A stretch of DNA of 64,000 nucleotides from Thozetella sp. PMI_491. Its lineage: Eukaryota > Ascomycota > Sordariomycetes > Chaetosphaeriales > Chaetosphaeriaceae. How positions within the stretch are numbered: position 1 is the first letter of the stretch; every line of letters begins with the position of its first letter. Shown here piece after piece: positions 46,440 through 56,341 of the stretch. Both the position numbers and the translations under genes were made by a program. The notes under the pieces are model-generated. The model worked only from the letters and a program-made list of their open reading frames with translations, ran no database searches and was not told the DNA's origin. Where the stretch lies: positions 62,001 through 126,000 of the forward strand of contig MU270023.1 of assembly GCA_021432635.1 (NCBI GenBank). Reading direction: 5' to 3'.

Positions 46440-46982
46440 ATGAAGATGCTTTCATCCTTCTTTCTTCTCCTCCTATCTCAGCTGCTCGTGTTCACCGGCG
46501 CTGCACCGCAGGCTGCCCTTGCCAATCCTACGGAGCCACTCGAGCAATTCCACACGAAGTTCTTTTTTGGCCTGTTTATCTCCGACGATGAAGCCCTCTT
46601 CGAAGAAACCTTCGACACCGGATACAGCGCTGATCTAGTCCAAAAGTAAGCCAGTAATGGTACTCTGCTTCGCCATTGCTACTAACGACGAATTTTCAGT
46701 GGAAATGGCGTAGATTTCACCTTTGACACATTCAAGGCATTTGTGTCTCAGCAACGCAAGGCCTTCACAAATCGCACCCTTGTATCCTCTAGGTATGCCA
46801 TCGTGCCGGATGACTCGACCGGTTTGACGGGAAATGTTGGCCATATTGCTGTTGTTTCGGCTGTGCTAAACGGCGCGCCTGTCGATGCAACCATCGTCGC
46901 TGTTCTGACGACGAAGCTTGATGCGAACGGTAACCAAGTCAACACTGCCGAGAGGTTTGTCCTGCAGGTGCAGCCGGCGTGA
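46440..46982 (+). CDS. small secreted protein, possibly SnoaL/NTF2-like fold
   Basis: Exons 46440-46645 and 46700-46982 give 162 residues with a signal peptide (MKMLSSFFLLLLSQLLVFTG, cleaved near GAAP). The mature part begins with an aromatic helix-like segment (LEQFHTKFFFGLFISDDEAL), then strands GHIAVVSAVLNGAPVDATIV and TAERFVLQVQ, an alpha-then-beta order recalling SnoaL-like cone-fold proteins. No cysteine and no obvious catalytic motif are seen. The intron has GTAAGC and TTTTCAG borders and splits an asparagine codon. A TATA box lies 130 bases upstream. The fold guess is weak; secretion is well supported. Confidence 0.7.
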
Positions 46983-47288
46983 GAGAGAAACTAGCAAGAC
47001 TAGTGGCCAGGGTACAAGCCAGCGCAGTGTGTACGCTTTGAGGACGGAGCTGTGTACAAAATAGGCTCTCAGAGAATGTCTTCACACCTGCTCTCCTGTA
47101 TAATTCTTGGTGAACTACGCCTCAGTGCTCAACTTCTATGGAAACGATGGCATAATATAGAGAGGTAGACAGTGCTGTCCTCGCGTACATTTTTTTTCTT
47201 TATTGCCTATGTTCTTGACAGTATGATAGACACACAATAAAGAGGTGTATTACATTGTTTTCTCCCGCTACTTCTTTCCGTGATAGAA

Positions 47289-48317
47289 CTAAGATGGGGG
47301 CACCCCAAACGGCCCCAAGAAATCAAAATCGATCCTCAACGACTCCACCATAGCATATGCGTTCTCGGGGCCCCAAACATCTACAGCGGAGAGCCTCCCA
47401 GCCCACTTCTGATTCGTAACGTTATTACAGAAGCCAGACACAGCCTCGAGATAGACCTTGAATGCAGCCCATGGGTTACCTTGGTTCGCACCAAGTGCAG
47501 CATTGATGAGATCGTTGCCATTGATTGGGTTAGTCGCGTTGGCAGGCTGCGTGCTCAGCGTGATGGCGTTCGCGCAATTGGTCTTCAGGTCCTTGATATA
47601 GTCGCGCTGCACCAGCACGTCGGTGCGGTTGCCGGAGCGCGTTAGATGGCCCCCGACAAAGTGGTCAAAATCGTACTCCAGGATCTGGTCATGTGCTTCG
47701 ATGAAGCCTGGGATATCTTGCGCCTGGGCGAGATAGGCAAAGGGGGCCCATCCAGGAAAGACGACATCCACAAGCATGAGGACTTTTTGCTTGGGAGCAT
47801 AGATGAAGATGTTACCGGGCTCATGGTTGGGCCCTTTGTACGAGAGCTCGAGGGTCTGGTTTCCGACGCGCAGGGTGTACTTGTCGTGGAAGATGATATC
47901 CGGAAGTGGCTGGTTCGGGCTAGGCACTGCAGTGAGGAGCTCCTTGGTGTGCGCATGTGCGATGCGGGTTGCCTTGCCAAACAGGTATGCACCTCCCGCG
48001 TGGTCCGAGTGGGCGTGGCTGTAGATGAAGTGTGTGATTGGCTTGCTGGTGATGTTTCCGATGGCATATAGAATCTTGTGTGCGGTGGTAGGAGGTGCAT
48101 CCACAACGATCACACCTTGTGTCGAGACGAAAAACAAAGAGTTATACTGGTTCTCGGTGACCATGTAGGCACCGCCTCCAAAAGACTCGACGCGGTACCC
48201 GTCCTTCAGCTCCGGCCATGGTTCACCAACAGGGAGCCAAGTCGGGATACTGATGAGCTCGCTGGCTCTTGCCAGGGCCGCAAAGCAGGTGAAGGCCCGG
48301 ACAATAGAAATTCTCAT
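47289..48317 (-). CDS. secreted metallo-beta-lactamase-fold hydrolase
   Basis: An intronless gene for 342 residues with a signal peptide (residues 1-19, ending ALARAS). The zinc-binding motif HxHxDH is complete as H101, H103, D105 and H106 in SHAHSDHAGG; further ligands are seen as H in NHEPGN, D in LMLVDVVFPGWAP and H in FVGGHLTRSG. This is the layout of the class B-like part of the superfamily, and extracellular fungal members may hydrolyse lactones, lactams or esters. The frame is open upstream of 48317 without ATG, and the start there gives the signal peptide, so it is preferred. Several N-glycosylation sites (NIT, NQT, NRT, NAT) fit secretion. Substrate unknown. Confidence 0.88.
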   Translation of the reverse strand: MRISIVRAFTCFAALARASELISIPTWLPVGEPWPELKDGYRVESFGGGAYMVTENQYNSLFFVSTQGVIVVDAPPTTAHKILYAIGNITSKPITHFIYSHAHSDHAGGAYLFGKATRIAHAHTKELLTAVPSPNQPLPDIIFHDKYTLRVGNQTLELSYKGPNHEPGNIFIYAPKQKVLMLVDVVFPGWAPFAYLAQAQDIPGFIEAHDQILEYDFDHFVGGHLTRSGNRTDVLVQRDYIKDLKTNCANAITLSTQPANATNPINGNDLINAALGANQGNPWAAFKVYLEAVSGFCNNVTNQKWAGRLSAVDVWGPENAYAMVESLRIDFDFLGPFGVPPS

Positions 48318-49719
48318 TTTCGCTTCGAGAAGTGGACCAAGCAGACTGGAGTTGGATCTGGTAGTTCCTAGGCTGCTGACACTTAGGTTATAACTTAGAG
48401 GGAGTTTGCGTGGATGGGAACCGACTCGTTTGCAGCCACCACAGCAGCCGGCTTTAAGTAGCGTGTTTAAAGGAAGTATCACAATTGATAGAAGAAAGTT
48501 TGGGCAATTTATACAAACTACGCACTCCAGTCTCTTGCAAGAACAGTCTAGGCACAACACATTCTGCAGCAACTACTAAGCTAGAGCGAATCCTGCAGCT
48601 TAGACGCGAGTGGAAGTCTGAACACCGCATGAAGCTATTTGTAAGCTAAGTACATTGCATCTCAGCTCGAGGTAGTTCTTCCTCATGGACGCAGATTACT
48701 AAGTTACCTCCCTGTTGTGGCGGGTGGCTTTCCTAGTGTGCTCTTCATTGGACAGCCATCTGTCAGCACCACGGTGTTGGCCAACCTGAATTGCCCAATA
48801 CGCGGGCGGTCGTGGTATCCGAAAGTACGTTGCAGGTGCCAAGAGCCCTACTAGCAAGATCTCAGCCTTGTAGAATATAGGTGGCTAATGCGGAGATGGT
48901 GAACCGGGCGGTAAGTGCGGTGTATCCGAAGTGCGACTTGACGCACAGTCCCCTAGTAGGTGCCGATACCCCGCCATATGGGATTGGCCTAGGGCTGAGG
49001 GCGTCTTGTTATTCTAGGCTACGAATAGGATCCGGAGGGCCTAGCACAAGGGCACCGCCAGCCTGCGGAAACAGACCTAACTTTGTTATTTAGCGCGAGA
49101 CAACATCCGGGATACCGGATTCAGGGTAGCTAGCGTTCTAGTTAGTTCTCTGGCTCTGAGAGCATACTGACAAATGAAGCTGCGATGTTACGTCGGGCGG
49201 CCCGAATCTGACTTCCCAGACGAAAGAGGCTAGGCAGGGTGAAGCCCAGGAGCGGGACATGGCGGAAAACAGAGCCATCTAAGGCAGACTTACCTTTTCG
49301 TAGAGAGGCACAGGAAAGAAATCATGGGCCAGGGACTTGGGTATTTCTAAGGTGTCATTGCTAGTTGCCTCGCGCTGCGTCGAGCCGAATTTCCCATTTC
49401 AGCCTAGCTAATACAATTGGGCATGTCTCTGCGAACGCCACCATTGGTTCGGGATTGCAAATCTCTTTATCAGGAGCTTGCTTCTGCACATGACAGGGCT
49501 CTACTCGGTATCGGCCGGTGCGTGCTCATTGGGCACGCGGCCTCACCTCTCCATGGCCAAATCCAAACCCCACTTCACAGCGACAGACGAAGTGGCTGAG
49601 CGATGGCAAAGCGGGGGCGCTATATCTTTTGAAAATTGTCCAAATTGTTAACCGGACCCCGAGATTGGCCAGATGGCGGAGGTGGGACAACCAACCTTTG
49701 CAGATACGTCTGAAGTCTA
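48318..49719. other. intergenic stretch of 1.4 kb
   Basis: No supported gene. It includes the upstream region of the metallo-beta-lactamase-like gene and the region before the tRNA-Ser. Confidence 0.5.
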
Positions 49720-49801
49720 GACTAACCTCTTTCAGTGGTTAACGCGTGAGACTTGAAATCTCATTCCTTCGGGAGCGCAGGTTCAAACCCTGCTCTGGTC
49801 G
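49720..49801 (+). tRNA. tRNA-Ser (UGA), 5' half degenerate, likely pseudogene
   Basis: The 3' two thirds are clear: D-loop words AGTGGTTAA, anticodon stem-loop TGAGA-CTTGAAA-TCTCA (anticodon TGA, serine), a long variable arm as in tRNA-Ser, T-arm GCAGG-TTCAAAC-CCTGC and acceptor strand TCTGGTC with discriminator G. The 5' side is poor: the expected acceptor strand GACCAGA is GACTAAC here and the D-stem does not pair. A T-run terminator follows. It is either a decayed gene or one disturbed by sequence error. Confidence 0.5.
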
Positions 49802-49803
49802 GA

Positions 49804-49810
49804 TTTTTTT
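49804..49810 (+). terminator. RNA polymerase III terminator (T7)
   Basis: Seven T start two bases after the discriminator base of the tRNA-Ser, as expected for a Pol III transcription unit. Confidence 0.6.
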
Positions 49811-50711
49811 GCTCTCCTTGTCAAGGCAGCCGAAGCAACTCCTATTTTGCCCCTCTTTTATTCTTCAGTGTCCATATTTTTTTTTTCCTCATCTGACTCG
49901 CTCGTTGTCGTGGCTAAAATTTAGGTGCCATAAACCTAGGCTAGCTTTGTGATGCACATGTAGCGTGTCAGTTATAGTGAAGTCGGGGGTAGCATAGCAC
50001 CACAGGGCATAAATAAACTTCTGCTGATCCCCCTTCTTCCGCCCTGCAGCTCAGCTAGTGTCTCTTCTACGGTTCTATCGACTTACATACTCGTGTATAG
50101 TGCCTTCTCATGCCTCCGCTATATAGCGCTTCATCAATCTCACGTCCACAGTTGCGAATGCTAAGCATGTTGCAGAAAGAAGACTTGGTCGATAATAGGC
50201 TCTCATCGCGGAAGGTGCCACTGTATACGAGGTGTTGCCGGACAACTGACCCCGCTCAAGTAGGTTTACAGAGCAAGAATAGGGGCTTTCTAGTACATAA
50301 GGTAGCATTGTTGAGGAGGAGGGGGCGCAGCAGCTGGACTTGGCAGCAAAAGGGGTGGGCGGCCAGCCCAGGAAACCCGGTATTAATGGACGGCTTATCG
50401 GTGGAGAATGGATCTCTGTTATCAATATTCTTGCCGATCGTCACGAGTGAGAGTTTATGTAGTAGTCTTGGCCCTACTACAGTACAATCAAATCGACCTT
50501 TTAGTGGTTTCACATGGATGAGGAGCCTCGGGTCCCCTCTTCGGAGGCCCATTGCCAAGGCTCCGGCCGGAAGCACAGGGCCAAATTTTGCCTAAAGCGT
50601 TTGAGTATACGACAATCTTCCACGAATCCACGCCACTGAGCGCATCGATATTGCCTATAATATAGTTGTTGTTCCCGGTAGAGTAACCCCATGTTATCCA
50701 CCTGCCGGGCG
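49811..50711. other. intergenic stretch, no gene seen
   Basis: Short overlapping frames only, with no motif on either strand. Confidence 0.5.
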
Positions 50712-50718
50712 TATATAT
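50712..50718 (+). promoter_or_regulatory. TATA box of the small metallopeptidase gene
   Basis: TATATAT, about 82 bases upstream of the start codon at 50800. Confidence 0.45.
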
Positions 50719-50799
50719 CTGAAGAGGCCGCTGTAGGCTCGAACCTTATTGGCATTCTCTCTACGTACCTCTAGCCTGCCCAACCCTAAACCGGTCACT

Positions 50800-51481
50800 A
50801 TGCGGTTTGACCTGCTGCCCGTTATCCTGGCTTGCGCCTCTCTCACCTCGGCCACCATAACGTATACAGTGCAGAAGGCCGCCAACCCCACATCGGACCA
50901 GGCCGATGCGTATACTCGCATCGATGCTGCCATGAAATTGGCCGTGGCACGCTACAACAAGCTCACAACCCGCCCCAGCAAGTCTATCACCGCCCAATAT
51001 GTGCCTGGTGTCGCCACCGCGGACGGGAACTTCAATGGCAACATCCGATTCGGGTCTGACAGAGCATACATGACCGAGCGAACCGCTCTCCACGAGACGG
51101 CCCATACTCTCGGTATCGGCCAGACAGCGGCCTTCGACACGCGGTGCGCTGCCAACAGTACGTATTCTACAGTCGGAACTTTCCTTTTCGATTTCATCGA
51201 AACCCCATGAATGGACGGTCGCACTAGATTGGCGCCCAATTTAAAGTCTCCAGGCATGTCTCGCTCACAATCAAGGCAATTACTGACTCTGGATGTTGGT
51301 AGACTGGCCATCGGCGACAAAACTCCTACAGTCGTGGGACGGGGCCAGTGCCAAGATCAACTGCGGGGGTGGGCACATATGGCCGTACGGCCTTAATTAC
51401 GAGACAGAATTCAGCGAGACAAACGCAAATCGCCATTGCCAGCTGATTGACGCCATGCTGGCTGATGGTCTCGCCGGTTGA
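50800..51481 (+). CDS. small secreted zincin-like metallopeptidase
   Basis: Exons 50800-51157 and 51303-51481 encode 178 residues. A signal peptide (MRFDLLPVILACASLTSA) is followed by a compact domain with HETAHTLGIG at 98-107, the HExxHxxG zinc site of zincins; the third ligand may lie further on, as the place three residues after the glycine is not histidine (G-I-G-Q-T). Four cysteines (in TRCAAN, KINCGGG, RHCQL and the signal) suggest disulfides. The protein is much shorter than M35 or M43 peptidases. Similar small HExxH proteins are annotated in moulds and actinomycetes without known substrate. The intron (GTACGT donor, GTTGGTAG acceptor) restores an asparagine codon and joins to NWPSATKLLQSWDGA. 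Enzyme activity is a reasonable inference; the target is unknown. Confidence 0.75.
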
Positions 51482-51794
51482 ATGATAGATGGACTACCGA
51501 TCCTCTAATCAAAGTAGCATGGCCAAGGCCAAATGAGTGTACATACCTTGGGCGTTGCTTCAAAAGCCGGCTCCCTATAATTGATGCCGTAGACAAACAT
51601 ATTCTCAAGTATCTGTCATTAAGGGAAAGGACCGACATATCTAGTCTACTATCGAGACTTTGGTCTGCCATTAGCAGGATTCTCTTATATGGCTACGCTA
51701 CCCAAGGAGCGGTAAGAATGGCTTCAACAAGCCTTGCCTGCTTATAACTAGCGCAGAACATGATACACATATGAAGACCTAAAGAATTCCGTCC
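51482..51794. other. short intergenic between convergent genes
   Basis: 313 bases between two stops; nothing recognised. Confidence 0.6.
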
Positions 51795-53573
51795 TCACAC
51801 GGCAGCTACTCCAGGTTTCGGTACAACTGGTGCGGCCTTCTCCTTCTCTTCCACTGTCTCCGCCTTCTTCTCCTGGAGGGCAAACCAGATGACGATATCC
51901 GGCTTGCCATCTTCGAATTCGACCCCAAGTTTTGCGGGCTTCCCGGACGCGTCAATCTCGAACCGAGCCCTTGTGTTCAAAGTCATAATACCCCGGATCA
52001 GGTCCACCTTGGCCAGAAAGTGCTCGCCGGTGATGTGCTCGAGAATGAAAGGATCCAGGTTGACTCTTCCCGGGAGCGACCCGATAAGTTCGGAATCCTT
52101 CTGTTCCCTGAAGGTAATGGTGCCATAGACGGGATGCTTGTAGGAACCGACATAGTCATCCAGCGGGAGGGAGTGTGGGATCTTTGGCGTCGGAACCGAC
52201 GGGTATAGCCGGTCTTTCTCGCCAGCCGTGTGGGCTTTCATCATCTCGCGCGTCTGCTTGGTCCTAGTAGATCATGAAAATCAGCGGCGGGGACCAAGAA
52301 GCAGAGGATAGGTAGGGGAGCAGCATACTGTGTAAAGACATCAATTCTCTTCTCGGCCGGAGTGTCGAGAAATTCATCGATAAGATGCCACAGCGACACA
52401 TCCAGGACCGCGTTGGCCGGCGCGCAGCACATTCCCACGACGCCGAATTTACGATCGGGAAGGAAGATCATGTTCGCTACCCCGCCAACGACACCGCCCG
52501 GGTGGAAAATGACCTTTTCGCCGCGATACACGGCGATCCACCATCCGTAGCCGTAGGAAATCGGGCCCGTGAACCGCGGGCTTATTGGCGGCGACACCAT
52601 GTGCGGGCTGGTGATGGCCGCATACCCGGCCGCGGACAGCGGGGCCTTGTCCTCCTGTTTGATGAGAGCCTTGATCCACTTGGCGTAGTCGGTCACGCTG
52701 GAAACAATGGCGCCAGCACCGCTGATGCCGCGGTCATCCCAGAATGGGAGCTGTTTGAACTTCTTGGCATCAGGTTCCCAGACGTGGAGTTTCGCCAACT
52801 GGACCTCGGGATCCGCTTGCTTTGCCTCGTATGCCAGCGCATCCTCAATTGAGAGGAAGGTTGAGTCCATCCCTAGCGGCTTCCAGATTTTCTCACCCAT
52901 GACTTCACCGAGAGGCTTGCCCGTCACTGTCTCGATCACGTGGGAGACCGCCTGGAACATGTGATTAGAATATTCCCAGGTCGTCCTGGGCTGGAAATCT
53001 CCTAAGGGCAGGTGGCGCAAGTTCCTGATGTTCTGCTTCAAAGAGGGGCCGCCTAGATCTGTTCGGTGGCCAGAAAAGCCGCTGCGGTGCGACAGGCAGT
53101 CTGCGATGGTAATATGAGTGGTTGCGTAATCATCCTCCAGCACAAAGTCATCCGGAATTAGCTTGTGCACCGGTGTGTTCCAATCGACAGCGGGATCTTC
53201 GTCGACAAGGAGCGAAGTGACAGCCGCCGTGAATGATTTGGCCGTGCTTCCTGTCGTATCGTTAGGCTACTTTGCGCCACATATGCCTTGGGCTATCTCA
53301 CCGGCCAGGAACATGGTCTTAGGGGTAACCTTGTCGCCGGTTTCGATGTTCGAGACGCCATAACCCTTAGCCCACACTTGATCGCCATCGATAACAGCTA
53401 GTGCTGCACCGGGCGCATTCAGCTCCTCCAGGGCCGACGCCACAAGCTCGTCGAGCTTGCTGCTGTCGAGGGGCGACTTCTTGTCCTCTGTCTCGCTCTA
53501 ACCTTAGCAGTCAGTTGTGGTCGTTCTTCTATCGGGACAAGGACCGGATGCTTCGGGTGATGATACGAACCAT
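51795..53573 (-). CDS. serine beta-lactamase/transpeptidase-like hydrolase
   Basis: Inferred exons 53573-53571 (only ATG), 53497-53302, 53250-52329 and 52263-51795 give about 529 residues. The class C-like catalytic signatures are S68-T-A-K71 (SxxK, made by splicing at the second intron) and Y160-S-N162 (YxN); HPGGVVGG may be the third motif. A C-terminal lipocalin-like domain begins near LDDYVGSYKHPVYGTI. No signal peptide is seen, suggesting a cytosolic enzyme. Fungal relatives include transesterases for polyketides (LovD-like) and many orphans. The start is less sure than the rest: the first coding exon ends at SETEDKK with an acceptor TTAG, and the nearest upstream ATG with a following donor (GTTCGT) is at 53573. 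Catalytic residues all appear intact. Confidence 0.85.
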
Positions 53574-55357
53574 TGCTACGGCTATGGTGTGATCTGGAAC
53601 TTGTTGTAAGACGTTCTGAATCGTCGAGAATGGCGACAAACCAAGTGAAGATGGAGCGATGATTGCATAGACGAGGTGATGTTCGCTTAGGCATTTATTG
53701 GAGGGGTATCCAGAGCGCTATATATACCTAGTGAGGTGCCACAAGCTTAATCTACTATAGGCATGCGCCGTAGGTATGCATCTTGCCCTTGGCGAGCACC
53801 TCAATCTCGACCAGCCACTAAACCTCTCCTGTGCCGAACCAAGCTATCGATGCAGCTTGCATCAATTGGAGGGTATTGGTGCTGTCACAATAAAGGCAAA
53901 CATTGCGAGTTTGCGAGGAACTCTGGGCTCTACGGCGCCAAGATGGATGAGCCTCTAGGGGGCAATTACACGACGCCTTGTGCCTATCGGAATTGGATTA
54001 GGATCTTGGTATAGGCGGATGAACAGTCGGAGTGAGGATACTTAGCTGGAGCTAGCTACATAGTACACTAAAGGAGGCGCTATGGTGCCAGGGGTTGGGC
54101 TCCTTGGTGGCCTCGGCCCCCAAACCAAACCAAACCACTTGCCTAGTCTGGAATAGGTGAGCCAAGCTCCAACCTTAACTCTCGTTTAAACGGATGTTCT
54201 GTGGGCCGAGGACCCTGCAGGAGCGAGAGATAGCACACACGCGCGTCCTACTCCGAACTCCGAGCAGTAGACACGGCGCAGCGCGGCAGAGACTAGCTAG
54301 CACATGCTGGCGTTTCGGTATGCCGCCATGTAGGTAGGAACACTTGAATTCGAGGGTGAGGGTGCAGAGAAGCGATCGAGAATTTTGTTTTCTCATGGCC
54401 GGTTGTCGGGATCTGTCCAGGTCACCAACACTGGTATTGTTTTGTCCCTCCGAAGAGTGGGTCTGCCATCTGTGCAACACAGTATGGCGACACCTGCTCA
54501 GTGCTCTTATGTTGTGTGTCTGTTATTACCTCGCTCTAGAAATAGGAATGCTTCCCGTTATAGACGCCGTGCATTAGCGCTCCCGACCGCAGTCTACATA
54601 ATGTAAATCGGAGAAAACCTGCTAGCTAAGCGCTGAGCAACCAAGGAGTATATCGGGGCTATTCCTACTAAGTCTCAATCATCTCCGACAAAAGACTTCT
54701 CAATTAAGGGGGACGGTGTTCAGACACGTTCCATCAAGGGCCTTCTCACTATGTTGTCGGCGTGGCGAGGATCTATGAGCTTCTCGTATCAAAATCTTTT
54801 GTCTCAGTTCTCAGGAAATAGAGAGAAGGCCAGGCCTGAGTGAGCACGGCATCTTCTAAGAATGTCACTACACTTGAGGCGATGGTTAGCCTTGAAATCG
54901 GTCAACTAAGTGTTTGGCATATAAAGGGGGAAAGGGGATTGCGGTGAGGTGGTAGGAGCTATCTAACGGGCCGCGAACATAACCCATAGGGGCTATTTAG
55001 GGTCTTAGGGTTTATTCAGGAAGGTTAAGGCTTGATTTTGCGTATTCTTTTCTGGTAATTCAGTCAGAAAGTTAATGAAGCGAGATACTTCTGCCTTTGT
55101 GGAGGCGAGGGGCTAAATAATTCGATCTCTGCGTTAATTCCCTGGGCGCGCAAGTATGTGCATGTTATCTTTTATGTTGTTGGTTTGTCTATTGCATTGG
55201 CGAGAACGAACCTCGCCACAGGACTGCAGCAGCCCCCAAAGATCCATGGGCTAAAACCACTCGTTTATCTCCTCCCTTCGATTGCCCCTCACGTTCTCCA
55301 TTCTTTGGCACATATAGCCAGGAAGTGCCGTAGAAAAGTATCGCGCCTACAACCATT
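53574..55357. other. intergenic stretch of 1.8 kb
   Basis: No supported gene; contains a short CAAAC repeat near 54122. Open frames at 53760-54600 are short and lack motifs. Confidence 0.5.
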
Positions 55358-56341
55358 ATGCATACTAGCTACCACTGCAAGACCGGCGCGGCCGCCGACA
55401 TTCCCACCAGCTCTCCGAAGCCCATCGTATCTATTAGTCCTGTCGTCATACCCTCTCCAGACCGCCTGGTGGATCTTGAACTCCGCATCACTGTTCCAAT
55501 CTCCGGAGACGCGTTACCCATAGTGATATTTTCACATGGCCAAGGCTCGAGCTACCATCTATCCTCGCTAGAGGGTTATGCACCTCTGGTCGAGTTCTGG
55601 GCAGGGCATGGCTTCGCTGTGATACAGCCGACGCACCTTAGTTCCTCCTTTCTCGGGCTGAGGTCTCCGCCAGGAGAGAAACTATTTATGCTCAGGCAGC
55701 GCGTTGCAGATATAAGCCGTATATTGGATGGCCTCAGCACCATGGCAGCCGGAGTACCGATGCTCGAAGGCCGCCTCGACCACAGCCGTGTGGCCGTAGC
55801 TGGTCATTCTCTCGGTGGCTTAACAGCGGCATTCATACTAGGTGCTAGCAATACGGACCCACGCGATGGTTTCAAACTGGAACGACATGAAAACCGTGTC
55901 AAGACGGGGGTTATAATGGCAGGCCCTGGCCGTGGAGGAGACGCACTCAATGAAGGTGGGAAGAGAGCGCTAGCATTTTATGGCCCAGATTTCAGCACCA
56001 TGACAACACCGGCAATGGTAGTGACAGGGGATGAAGACCATGACATGGCCGGCTTGACGGACTGCGGCCCTATATGGCAGGCTGATCCATTTTTACTGTC
56101 GATGGGGCCAAAGGATCTGCTCACGATCAAAGGGGCCCAGCATAGCTTGGGAGGAATCCAAAACTGGGATAGCGGCGAAAAAGATCACGAGAACCCGCTA
56201 AACTTAGGTATAGTGCAGAGGATGACGTGGGCATACTTGCGAAGTCAACTGTATGACGGGGACACATCCTACGAGGAGGCACTGACAGCCTTGCGAAGCC
56301 CCGCATTGGAGAGCCAGGCAAAGGTTGAAAATAAGCAGTAG
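55358..56341 (+). CDS. alpha/beta hydrolase, chlorophyllase/PAF-acetylhydrolase-like
   Basis: A single-exon gene for 327 residues. The nucleophile elbow AGHSLGG (S151), an early oxyanion stretch VIFSHGQGSSY, an aspartate in VTGDEDHDMAG and a histidine in KGAQHSLGG mark a complete alpha/beta hydrolase. The loop between strand and nucleophile and the VIFSHG word resemble chlorophyllase-like and platelet-activating-factor acetylhydrolase-like families that act on esters with small acyl groups. No signal peptide is evident. The frame opens before the ATG at 55358 (MHTSYHCKTG) and could belong to an exon starting further upstream. Substrate unknown. Confidence 0.82.
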   Translation: MHTSYHCKTGAAADIPTSSPKPIVSISPVVIPSPDRLVDLELRITVPISGDALPIVIFSHGQGSSYHLSSLEGYAPLVEFWAGHGFAVIQPTHLSSSFLGLRSPPGEKLFMLRQRVADISRILDGLSTMAAGVPMLEGRLDHSRVAVAGHSLGGLTAAFILGASNTDPRDGFKLERHENRVKTGVIMAGPGRGGDALNEGGKRALAFYGPDFSTMTTPAMVVTGDEDHDMAGLTDCGPIWQADPFLLSMGPKDLLTIKGAQHSLGGIQNWDSGEKDHENPLNLGIVQRMTWAYLRSQLYDGDTSYEEALTALRSPALESQAKVENKQ

